From: Methylococcaceae bacterium UBA4132
GTDB taxonomy: Bacteria; Pseudomonadota; Gammaproteobacteria; Methylococcales; Methylomonadaceae
Direction of reading: 5' to 3'
Assembly (NCBI GenBank): GCA_002380945.1
Contig: DFWO01000093.1
Span: forward strand, 1 to 47,006
DNA: 47,006 nt
Shown here one piece after another: positions 15,873 to 23,500 of the stretch. Under the pieces are notes generated by a model. The model saw nothing but the letters and a program-made list of their open reading frames with translations, was not told where the DNA came from and did not search any database. Within the stretch, counting starts at the first letter, position 1, and each line of letters starts with the position of its first letter. The translations under genes were made by a program, and so were the position numbers.

Positions 15873-16313
15873 ATGAAAATTATTGCTATCGCGTCTGTAT
15901 TAGCCGTTTTATGTGCAACCAATGTTGATGCAAGTTGTGCAGGAAGTAAGACTTTATTTTTTTGTAATACCGTGAAAGGTAAGCAAATTGAAGTGTGCGA
16001 TGCAGGAGACACTATTAATTATTCATTTGGCAAGTCAGGGCAGAAACCAGAAATAGTCATTAAAGTGCCGCGTGATAAAGCATCAACTTATCAATGGGCT
16101 GGGGTGGGCAGAACAGAGTCTTATGCGCTTGATATTCCTAATGGTAAGGCGACTTACAATGTTTTTTGGGGTGTTGATCGACTGACCGAAGAACACGCTA
16201 TCGAAGCGGGCGTTAATGTTTTAATCAACAATAAGTTAGTGACAACGGTTAATTGTGCTGACAAAGGGATTGTGAGTAATATTGAGGGTGTTAATTTAAA
16301 ACCAACAGAGTAG
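15873..16313 (+). CDS. Putative periplasmic protein of unknown function
   Basis: A 146-residue protein with a cleavable signal peptide (MKIIAIASVLAVLCATNVDA, cleavage predicted before SCAGS). The mature part is beta-rich and contains cysteines in SCAGS, FFCNT, EVCDAG and VNCADKG that could form two disulfides. No family was recognised. The ATG at 15873 is preferred over TTG at 15870. Its stop is only 4 bp from the stop of the convergent hemA gene. Confidence 0.65.
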   Translation: MKIIAIASVLAVLCATNVDASCAGSKTLFFCNTVKGKQIEVCDAGDTINYSFGKSGQKPEIVIKVPRDKASTYQWAGVGRTESYALDIPNGKATYNVFWGVDRLTEEHAIEAGVNVLINNKLVTTVNCADKGIVSNIEGVNLKPTE

Positions 16314-16317
16314 CTGG

Positions 16318-17577
16318 TTAATTGTTTGCATCGGTCAGTTTGAAAATTTCTCGCGCTGCTGTAATCAAATCATAGCGTTCATTTTCGGCAGCAGTACGAA
16401 TTTGTGTGCTGGGGGTGTGTATCAGTTTGTTGGTTAAACTGTGCGCTAAGCGGTTTAGTGCTTCTTCTGCCGACACACCGTTTTTTAACGAGGCGATGGC
16501 TTTTTGTAATACTTCATCACGCGCTTGTTCGGCTTGGTTGCGGTAATCGCGAATGGTGGATTGCGCACTTTGAGCGCGTAACCATGCTAAAAAATAATCG
16601 ACTTGGGTGTCGATGATTTCTTCGGCTTGTTCTGCTGCTAGTCTCCGTGAGTTCATGTTTTGCGTGATGGTGTGTTGTAGGTCATCTACAGTGTATAAAT
16701 ACACGTCACGCAATTGTTCAACTTCAGCTTCAATATCACGCGGCACGGCTAAATCAACCATGAACATGGGTTTATGTTTACGTTTTTTTAACGCGCTTTC
16801 TACGCGCCCTTTACCTAAAATAGGCAGTTGACTGGCGGTTGAGGAGATAACTATATCGGCTTCGGCAAGATGATTGGGTAATTCTGATAAAGCGATGGCA
16901 TAGCCGTTAAACTGCATGGCTAAGGTATGGGCTTTGTCGTAAGTACGATTGGCAATAATGATGCGCCCTATACCTTGTTGGGATAAATGCCGTGCTGCAA
17001 GTTCAATGGTTTCACCTGCACCGATGAGTAGCGCAGTTTGTTCGCTGAGTTTGTCAAAAATTTGTTGTGCGAGCTGTACGGCAGCAAATGCCACGGAGAC
17101 AGGGCTAGAGCCAATAGCTGTGTCAGTTCTAACTTTTTTAGCGGCTGTAAAGGTATGCTGAAACAATTTGCCTAAGCGTTTACCTAGCGTGCCTGCTTCA
17201 AATGCCGCTTGATAGGCCGTTTTCATTTGTCCGAGTATTTGCGGTTCGCCCAAGATCATGGAATCAAGTCCGCAGGCAACGCGGAAGATATGGCGGCACA
17301 CGAATTGGTCGGTATAGCTGTACAAATAAGGAGCAAAGTCGCTGGCGTTGATATTTTTGGTGTGTGCCACCCAATCAATCAGTACTTGTTGATTGGCTGT
17401 CGTGGTGCAGTAAAATTCAGTACGATTACAGGTAGAAAGAATCGCAGCCTCGTTGATTTCTTTCAGTTGCCAGAGGTCTTGTAACGCAGTTTGTAGTCTA
17501 TCCGCTGGAAAGGCAAGACGTTCACGAATGGAAACGGGGGCGGTATTGTAATTTATACCTACTGCAAGAAATGTCAT
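16318..17577 (-). CDS. hemA: Glutamyl-tRNA reductase
   Basis: A 419-residue HemA, which reduces glutamyl-tRNA to glutamate-1-semialdehyde, the first step of C5 tetrapyrrole synthesis. The catalytic cysteine is in AAILSTCNRTEFY (about C50), followed by GLDSMILGEPQILGQ, the NADPH fold ALLIGAGETIELAARHL and the C-terminal dimerisation helices. It is divergent from the TPR lipoprotein-lolB-ispE unit, as in many gammaproteobacteria, and heads away from that block. Confidence 0.96.
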   Translation of the reverse strand: MTFLAVGINYNTAPVSIRERLAFPADRLQTALQDLWQLKEINEAAILSTCNRTEFYCTTTANQQVLIDWVAHTKNINASDFAPYLYSYTDQFVCRHIFRVACGLDSMILGEPQILGQMKTAYQAAFEAGTLGKRLGKLFQHTFTAAKKVRTDTAIGSSPVSVAFAAVQLAQQIFDKLSEQTALLIGAGETIELAARHLSQQGIGRIIIANRTYDKAHTLAMQFNGYAIALSELPNHLAEADIVISSTASQLPILGKGRVESALKKRKHKPMFMVDLAVPRDIEAEVEQLRDVYLYTVDDLQHTITQNMNSRRLAAEQAEEIIDTQVDYFLAWLRAQSAQSTIRDYRNQAEQARDEVLQKAIASLKNGVSAEEALNRLAHSLTNKLIHTPSTQIRTAAENERYDLITAAREIFKLTDANN

Positions 17578-17792
17578 AAGTTGCTTTTAAGGTTCAAGGT
17601 TCAAGATGCAAGTGTCCAAGGTGGGATTTTTAGCCTTGTACCTTGTGCTTTGCAGCTGATTTCTACATATTATGGTGTTCTATTTTAAGAAATATAGTGA
17701 TTTTATCCAAATGGAATAAATCACCTGTCTAAATCCCCCCGTTTTTCTGCTAATCTATAGTCCAATATTTGTGTAATAGGTAGGGTCATTGA

Positions 17793-19535
17793 GTGTTAAT
17801 TTTTAGATTGTTTTCCGTAATAAGCCTTGTGTTGCTTAATGGTTGTGCAAGTTCAGTGGATAAACCAGCTGTACCAGTAAAATCCGTCACGCCTAAAGTC
17901 ACGGAGATGAAAGAAAAAAACCTGCAAAAAGAAGCAAACACTGCCATTGACCCTGATGTGATGTTTATGTTGTTAGCAGCGGAAATTGCAGGACAAAGAG
18001 AGCAGTATGATGTCGCGCTTGAAGGTTATATGGAAGCGGCTAAGCGGGTGAATGATCCGCGCTTTGCTGAAAGAGCTGCGGTTATCGCTATGTATATGAA
18101 AGATAGCCCTAAAACGCAAGAAGCGGTGTCGTTATGGTTGAAGCAGGATGCGAAAAATCTGACGGCTAGAAAAATTGCCGCGTTATCTGCACTTAGATCA
18201 GGTGATAAACAAGCTGCTGTTGAACATTTATCCATACTACTTAAAACCGAACCTGCCAACTTTGAAAACACCTTACTTGAGCTGTCAAGTGTGTTACAAA
18301 AAGAAGGTAAGCTTGACGTTGTTTACGATACCTTGACGGCTTTATCATTGCAGCAGCCTAATCAAGCCGTTATTTATTTTGTACAGTCATTGTTAGCAAT
18401 GCAGGTAAAAAATGGCGCGTTGGCTGAACAGCAAATACAAAAAGCATTACGCATACAACCTGACTGGGACAAGGCTTTGATTCTTCAAGCCCAAATAGCA
18501 ATGTTATCAGGCGATACTAATAAAGCCAAAACCGCGATAAAAAATGCCAGTCTCAAGTACCCCAATAATGAAAAAATTAAAAAACTGTTAGCGCAGGTAT
18601 TAATAAAAACAGAAAACTATAAAGAAGCAGGTGAGATTTATCAGCAGTTGATCGCCGCTAATCCAAAAGATACTGACAGTAAATTGACTTTAGGTTTGGT
18701 GTATCTGCAATTGAATCAAGATAATCAAGCGGAAGATATTTTTAATCAATTACTAGAACAACCCGATCTTGCCAATCAAGCTAACTTTTATTTAGGAAAA
18801 ATAGAAGAAAAACGTGGAGCTACTGATAAGGCATTGGTTTGGTTTGATAAAGTAACCGATGGCGATTTTGCATTTGATGCTGCCATTGAGGCGGTTTCTT
18901 TGCTGGCAAAAGATCAGCAATTCGATGCTGCCAATGCCAGACTCAGTACATTAGCTAATCGGTTTCCGAAACAAAAACTGCGTATTTTATTAATTCAAGC
19001 AGAAACCTATAGCCAACAAAAACAATACCAAAAAGCCTTTGATTTGTTGACTACCGCGTTAGCCGAGCAACCTGATCAACAAGAATTATTGTATACGCGA
19101 GCTTTAATTGCTGAACATTTGAATAAAAAAGAAGTGTTAGAAAAGGATTTAAAACAAATATTGGCAAAAGATCCTGATAACGTTGAAGCACTAAATGCAC
19201 TGGGTTATAGCTTATTGGATGATCCTAAACGCTATGCCGAAGCAGAAATTTATTTGCAAAAAGCCTTTAAATTGCGTCCTGATGAAGCCGTTATTATGGA
19301 CAGTTATGGTTGGTTACAATTTAAAATGGGACGCACTGAGGTTGCCTTGGGTTATTTGCAACGCGCCTACGCAAAACAACAAGAAAATGAAATAGCCGCC
19401 CACATTGCCGAAGTATTATGGGCGTTAGGTAGAAAGGAAGAGGCTAAAAAATTATTTGATAAAGTCATTAAAGACGCACCAGAAGATGAATATCTATTGG
19501 ATTTTCAACAACGAATTTTAAAGAAAGCGAAATAA
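17793..19535 (+). CDS. TPR-repeat outer-membrane-type lipoprotein
   Basis: A 580-residue lipoprotein with lipobox LNGC (cysteine at residue 18) after a short hydrophobic signal, then a low-complexity linker and many tetratricopeptide repeats (for example KEAGEIYQQLIAANPKDTD, DNVEALNALGYSLLDDPKRY, DEAVIMDSYGWLQFKMGR). It corresponds to the TPR protein regularly found just upstream of lolB in Methylococcales and other gammaproteobacteria; its partner is not known. The start is GTG at 17793 with AGGTAGGG upstream. The lolB gene follows after 2 bp, so an envelope role linked to lipoprotein sorting is plausible but inferred. Confidence 0.88.
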   Translation: MLIFRLFSVISLVLLNGCASSVDKPAVPVKSVTPKVTEMKEKNLQKEANTAIDPDVMFMLLAAEIAGQREQYDVALEGYMEAAKRVNDPRFAERAAVIAMYMKDSPKTQEAVSLWLKQDAKNLTARKIAALSALRSGDKQAAVEHLSILLKTEPANFENTLLELSSVLQKEGKLDVVYDTLTALSLQQPNQAVIYFVQSLLAMQVKNGALAEQQIQKALRIQPDWDKALILQAQIAMLSGDTNKAKTAIKNASLKYPNNEKIKKLLAQVLIKTENYKEAGEIYQQLIAANPKDTDSKLTLGLVYLQLNQDNQAEDIFNQLLEQPDLANQANFYLGKIEEKRGATDKALVWFDKVTDGDFAFDAAIEAVSLLAKDQQFDAANARLSTLANRFPKQKLRILLIQAETYSQQKQYQKAFDLLTTALAEQPDQQELLYTRALIAEHLNKKEVLEKDLKQILAKDPDNVEALNALGYSLLDDPKRYAEAEIYLQKAFKLRPDEAVIMDSYGWLQFKMGRTEVALGYLQRAYAKQQENEIAAHIAEVLWALGRKEEAKKLFDKVIKDAPEDEYLLDFQQRILKKAK

Positions 19536-19537
19536 TA

Positions 19538-20116
19538 GTGTTGAATTCTAAAATTAGGTTAATCATCTGGGGTTGTTATTTTTTATTATTGTCAGGCTGT
19601 TCGCTTTTTCCTGTAGAGCCGCCTGCTATTGCCTACTCAAAGACAGCAACATTACCACTTTACCAATTACAGCAATGGTCATTTGAAGGCAGATTATCAA
19701 TTACAGGACGTACTGATTCTTGGACGGCAAATACTGATTGGCAACACAGTGTCGATAAAGAGCGCGTAAAATTATCAGGACCGTTAGGGCAGGGGGCTAC
19801 TGTCATTCAATTGAGCAAAGGCGTGGTCACAATTGATAGAGGCGATGGTAAAGTACAAACCTCAGACCAGCCAGAAGCCTTTATTAATCAGCAATTAGGT
19901 ATGTTTGTACCCATACAATCATTACGTTACTGGGTTATAGGGCTACCTGAACCCACGCAGGCGTTTACCGAAACTCCGACTGGTTTTAAACAAGCAGGCT
20001 GGCTGATTGAATACAAACAAATGCAGGCGGTTGCAAAGACGACTATGCCCTACAAAATTAACGTGTCCAACGAACAAGTTAAATTAAAATTAATCATAGA
20101 TCAGTGGCTTTTATAA
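19538..20116 (+). CDS. lolB: Outer-membrane lipoprotein receptor LolB
   Basis: A 192-residue lipoprotein with lipobox LSGC (about residue 18-21), standard LolB length. Conserved features are QLQQWSFEGRLSI, TANTDWQH, LSGPLGQGATVIQL and the late RYWVIGLPEP. LolB receives lipoproteins from LolA and inserts them in the outer membrane. The start is GTG at 19538 (a TTG follows directly). Its TAA overlaps the ispE ATG, and lolB-ispE is a classical gammaproteobacterial pair. Confidence 0.93.
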   Translation: MLNSKIRLIIWGCYFLLLSGCSLFPVEPPAIAYSKTATLPLYQLQQWSFEGRLSITGRTDSWTANTDWQHSVDKERVKLSGPLGQGATVIQLSKGVVTIDRGDGKVQTSDQPEAFINQQLGMFVPIQSLRYWVIGLPEPTQAFTETPTGFKQAGWLIEYKQMQAVAKTTMPYKINVSNEQVKLKLIIDQWLL

Positions 20117-20979
20117 TGACGCAAGTGCAAAAAGGCTGGGGGCAAAAATGGCCAGCACCCGCAAAATTAAATTTAATGTTAAGAATTGTCGGTCAACGAG
20201 CCGATGGTTATCATTTACTACAAACCGTATTTCAATTTATTGATTTATGCGACTGGATTAGTTTTTATCCCTCTGATGATGGGCGTGTCTATCTACAAAA
20301 AACGCTAGCAGGGGTTGCAGAAGCTGATGATTTAACCATTAGAGCCGCAAACCTGTTAAAAGCCGAAACAGGCTGTGAACTAGGCGTATGTATCGCCGTA
20401 GAAAAAAATCTGCCTATGGGTGGAGGTATTGGTGGCGGTAGTTCTGATGCTGCAACGACCTTAGTCGTGTTGAATAAATTATGGCAACTTAATCTCTCAA
20501 CAGAAAAATTAATGGCTTTAGGTCTCTCTTTAGGCGCGGATGTACCCATATTTGTTTATGGACATTCAGCATGGGCAGAAGGTGTTGGTGAGAAATTACA
20601 GCCAATAATTGTTCCAGAACAATGGGTTGTTATCATTAAGCCTGATTGTCATGTTAATACAGGCGAAATTTTTTCAGCTAAGGAATTGACACGAGACAGC
20701 AAATCCATCACAATAAGCGACTTTACAGCAGGTCAACACCAAAATGATTGCATTGAGGTTGTTCGCCAGCGTTACCCATCTGTTCAGAATGCTTTAGTCG
20801 ACTTATCTCTGTTTTCAGAGGCAAGATTAACAGGAACGGGTGCATGTGTTTTTGCACAGTTTGATTCAAAAGAATCAGCTACCAGTGCCTATAAGTCACT
20901 TAAAGCTAAGTGGCAGGTTTATCTGGCAAAAGGCATAAACCAGTCACCGTTGTTTTCAAAGCTACAGGCAGATAGTTAA
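20116..20979 (+). CDS. ispE: 4-diphosphocytidyl-2-C-methyl-D-erythritol kinase
   Basis: A 287-residue GHMP kinase of the MEP isoprenoid pathway. It carries PAPAKLNLMLRIVGQRADGYH at the N-terminus (catalytic lysine and DGYH), the glycine-rich ATP loop LPMGGGIGGGSSDAATTL, LGADVPIF and the C-terminal ARLTGTGACVFA. The ATG at 20116 overlaps the lolB stop; the GTG at 20104 would give an unneeded extension. It is followed directly by tRNA-Gln and prs. Confidence 0.95.
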   Translation: MTQVQKGWGQKWPAPAKLNLMLRIVGQRADGYHLLQTVFQFIDLCDWISFYPSDDGRVYLQKTLAGVAEADDLTIRAANLLKAETGCELGVCIAVEKNLPMGGGIGGGSSDAATTLVVLNKLWQLNLSTEKLMALGLSLGADVPIFVYGHSAWAEGVGEKLQPIIVPEQWVVIIKPDCHVNTGEIFSAKELTRDSKSITISDFTAGQHQNDCIEVVRQRYPSVQNALVDLSLFSEARLTGTGACVFAQFDSKESATSAYKSLKAKWQVYLAKGINQSPLFSKLQADS

Positions 20980-20991
20980 TATCATGATTAT

Positions 20992-21066
20992 TGGGTCGTC
21001 GCCAAGCGGTAAGGCACGGGGTTTTGATCTCCGCATACCTAGGTTCGAATCCTAGCGACCCAGCCA
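20992..21066 (+). tRNA. tRNA-Gln (anticodon TTG)
   Basis: A 75-nt cloverleaf including an encoded CCA. The acceptor TGGGTCG pairs with CGACCCA, discriminator G. The anticodon stem CGGGG/CTCCG has loop TTTTGAT, and the T arm contains GGTTCGAATCC. It lies between ispE and prs, the usual gammaproteobacterial position, and has no promoter of its own that I can see. Confidence 0.97.
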
Positions 21067-21104
21067 TTATTTTACCTCCACTAAACTCTATTTGGGAGTC
21101 TTGA

Positions 21105-22058
21105 ATGAATGACACCTCTATGATGGTGTTTTCTGGAAACGCTAACCTTGATTTATCTGAAGGGATCGTTAAGAAACTCAATATGCGCCTAGGAATGGCA
21201 GCTGTTGGTAGATTTAGTGATGGCGAAGTTGCGGTAGAAATCCAGGAAAATGTTCGTGGCAAGGATGTTTTCGTTATTCAACCGACTTGTTCGCCTACCA
21301 ATGAAAATTTGATGGAATTGCTTGTGATGATAGACGCATTAAAAAGAGCGTCCGCATCACGAATTACTGCAGTCATACCCTACTACGGCTATGCGCGGCA
21401 AGACAGGCGTACCCGTTCAGCACGCGTACCTATTAGTGCTAAATTAGTTGCAAGAATGCTTGAACAAGCAGGAGCGCACAGGCTTTTGACGGTTGATTTA
21501 CATGCCGATCAAATTCAAGGCTTTTTTGATATACCTGTTGATAATGTTTACTCATCGCCGATTCTGTTAGGGGATGTATGGCGGCAACAATATCAAAATC
21601 TAATAGTAGTTTCGCCCGATGTTGGTGGTGTAGTGAGAGCTAGAGCATTGGCTAAACGTCTAGGCGATGCAGACCTTGCCATTATAGATAAACGTAGACC
21701 TAAAGCTAATGTGTCTGAAATTATGCACATTATTGGTGATGTCGATGGACGCACCTGTGTATTAGTTGATGACCTAGTAGATACCGCAGGGACTTTATGT
21801 CATGCAGCATCAGCATTAAAAAAGCACGGTGCTATTAAAGTTGTTGCTTACTGCACCCATGCAGTATTGTCAGGTTCTGCTATGAAAAATATTAATGGCT
21901 CTGATCTGGATGAATTGGTTGTTACCGATACTATCCCGTTAAGTTTGGATGCCATTCAATCAGGAAAAATAAGACAGTTAAGCGTAGCAGAGATGCTAGC
22001 TGAAACAATAAGACGCATCGCAGTGGGTGAATCAGTCAGTTCGCTCTATGTAGATTAA
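21105..22058 (+). CDS. prs: Ribose-phosphate pyrophosphokinase
   Basis: A 317-residue PRPP synthetase, supplying phosphoribosyl pyrophosphate for nucleotide, histidine and tryptophan synthesis. Seen are FSDGEVAVEI, the ATP-binding YYGYARQDRRT, the catalytic VDLHADQIQGFFDIPVDN, and the PRPP-binding loop CVLVDDLVDTAGT. Length is normal. It begins 38 bp after tRNA-Gln and precedes rplY. Confidence 0.97.
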   Translation: MNDTSMMVFSGNANLDLSEGIVKKLNMRLGMAAVGRFSDGEVAVEIQENVRGKDVFVIQPTCSPTNENLMELLVMIDALKRASASRITAVIPYYGYARQDRRTRSARVPISAKLVARMLEQAGAHRLLTVDLHADQIQGFFDIPVDNVYSSPILLGDVWRQQYQNLIVVSPDVGGVVRARALAKRLGDADLAIIDKRRPKANVSEIMHIIGDVDGRTCVLVDDLVDTAGTLCHAASALKKHGAIKVVAYCTHAVLSGSAMKNINGSDLDELVVTDTIPLSLDAIQSGKIRQLSVAEMLAETIRRIAVGESVSSLYVD

Positions 22059-22128
22059 TAGTTGTCGATTGAGAATTTAGTGTGCGTACTGTAAGGTACG
22101 GACTTTTGAAGAAAAAGGGTGAGGAAAA

Positions 22129-22731
22129 ATGTCTAATGTATTTGAATTTGTTGCCGAAAGTCGTGGGCAATCAGGTAAAAACGCAGCGAGAAGATCGCGT
22201 CGTATCGGTAATGTGCCAGCAGTGATATACGGTGGGCATAAAGAGCCTCAAATGCTAGTGCTAAGTCACAATGAAGTGATTAAACATCTTGAACATGAAG
22301 CCGTTTATTCGCATGTATTAGATGTAACTGTTGACGGAAAAACCGAAAAAGCAATTTTAAAAGGTGTACAGCGTAACCCAGCAAAATTTCAAGTATTACA
22401 CTTGGACTTTTTGCGTGTTGACATGACAGAAACAGTCAAAGTACATGTTCCTTTACACTTTACTAATGAACACACAGGCATTGGTGGTAAAAAAGGCGGT
22501 ATCGCTGCTCACTCAATGACTGACGTAGAAGTTTCTTGCTTACCTTCAGCATTACCTGAATACATCGAAGTTAGCTTAGCTACTTTAGATATTGGTGAAA
22601 CACTACATCTTTCTGATTTAGTATTACCAGCAGGTGTTAGCATTGTTGTGTTAGCACAAGGTGCTGAACACAATTTACCTGTTGTCTCTATGATGGCATC
22701 AAAAGCCAGTAAAGACGATAGTGCTGCTTAA
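22129..22731 (+). CDS. rplY: Ribosomal protein L25 (general stress protein CTC form)
   Basis: A 200-residue L25 of the long CTC/TL5 type. The N-terminal 5S rRNA-binding domain (SRGQSGKNAARRSRRIGNVPAVIYGG) is joined to a C-terminal beta domain (EVSCLPSALPEYIEVSLATLDIG). A ribosome-binding GTGAGG lies upstream. Its TAA overlaps the pth ATG (TAATG), and an intrinsic-terminator-like hairpin lies about 50 bp into pth. Confidence 0.95.
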   Translation: MSNVFEFVAESRGQSGKNAARRSRRIGNVPAVIYGGHKEPQMLVLSHNEVIKHLEHEAVYSHVLDVTVDGKTEKAILKGVQRNPAKFQVLHLDFLRVDMTETVKVHVPLHFTNEHTGIGGKKGGIAAHSMTDVEVSCLPSALPEYIEVSLATLDIGETLHLSDLVLPAGVSIVVLAQGAEHNLPVVSMMASKASKDDSAA

Positions 22732-23306
22732 TGATTAAATTGATCGTTGGCTTGGGTAATCCAGGTCGGCAGTACGAAAAGACCCGGCATAATGCCGGGT
22801 TTTTGTTTTTAGACACTTTGGCAGATCAACTCGGTTGTACTTGGGTTAACGAGTCTAAGTTTCAAGGTACTTTTGCCCAAGGCAAAATAGCCAACACCCC
22901 AGTCATGCTACTAAAACCTGCCACTTTTATGAATCTAAGTGGTCAATCTGTCGGTAAAGTCGCCCGTTACTACAAATTACAGCCCGAAGAAATTTTAGTT
23001 GTTCACGATGAATTGGATTTTAATCCTGGTATCATCAAGCTAAAAAAAGACGGCGGACATGCAGGGCATAACGGTTTAAGAGACATCATTGCCCATCTAA
23101 ATTCCAATCAATTTTATCGTCTAAGAATAGGCATTGGTCGCCCTGCTGCGGGCAAAGTAGTGGCTGATTTTGTATTATCACCGCCCACAAAAAATGAATT
23201 CGAGCTATTGTTAACTGCGTTTGATTTGAGCAGAGAATTTATCCCGCAAATGGTCAATGGCGACATGACGGTAGTGATGAATACGTTGAACAGCACAAAA
23301 AAATGA
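22731..23306 (+). CDS. pth: Peptidyl-tRNA hydrolase
   Basis: A 191-residue Pth that recycles peptidyl-tRNAs released by stalled ribosomes. The active-site set is complete: N in GLGNPGRQYEKTRHNAGF with the catalytic histidine of RHNAGF, VVHDELDF with the acidic partner, GGHAGHNGLRDI, and the C-terminal basic helix. The conserved RHNAGF codons form the stem of a terminator-like hairpin (22782-22810). In many relatives ychF follows; here a restriction-modification gene on the other strand does. Confidence 0.96.
   Translation: MIKLIVGLGNPGRQYEKTRHNAGFLFLDTLADQLGCTWVNESKFQGTFAQGKIANTPVMLLKPATFMNLSGQSVGKVARYYKLQPEEILVVHDELDFNPGIIKLKKDGGHAGHNGLRDIIAHLNSNQFYRLRIGIGRPAAGKVVADFVLSPPTKNEFELLLTAFDLSREFIPQMVNGDMTVVMNTLNSTKK
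22782..22810 (+). terminator. Terminator-like hairpin inside the pth coding region
   Basis: ACCCGGC (22782-22788) pairs with GCCGGGT (22794-22800), extendable inward, followed by TTTTTGTTTTT. Shape and T-run are those of a Rho-independent terminator, yet it lies at codons 18-27 of pth. It could reduce transcription from the strongly expressed prs-rplY part into pth. Translating ribosomes would hinder its formation, so it may act as an attenuator. Confidence 0.6.
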
Positions 23307-23500
23307 AAATACAGCTATAACAAAAGCAGTTTAAATGAATAAAAACATTCCACCGAGTTTATTAGCCGACGTGTGAATGCAGTTCGACAAACTTACATTG
23401 ATACATCAATCAGCATGGCTAAATAGTCCGATAATCGTTTAGATAAATGCACGGTTGCATGATTTAGTGCGTGAGAGTTTTAAAATCTGGTTTTGTCGTC

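Noticed and set aside
17590..17650. GTTCAAGGTTCAAG direct repeat between hemA and the TPR gene, considered as a regulatory repeat
   Set aside because: Short, imperfect and of a kind common in intergenic DNA; no clear operator symmetry or relation to either promoter.
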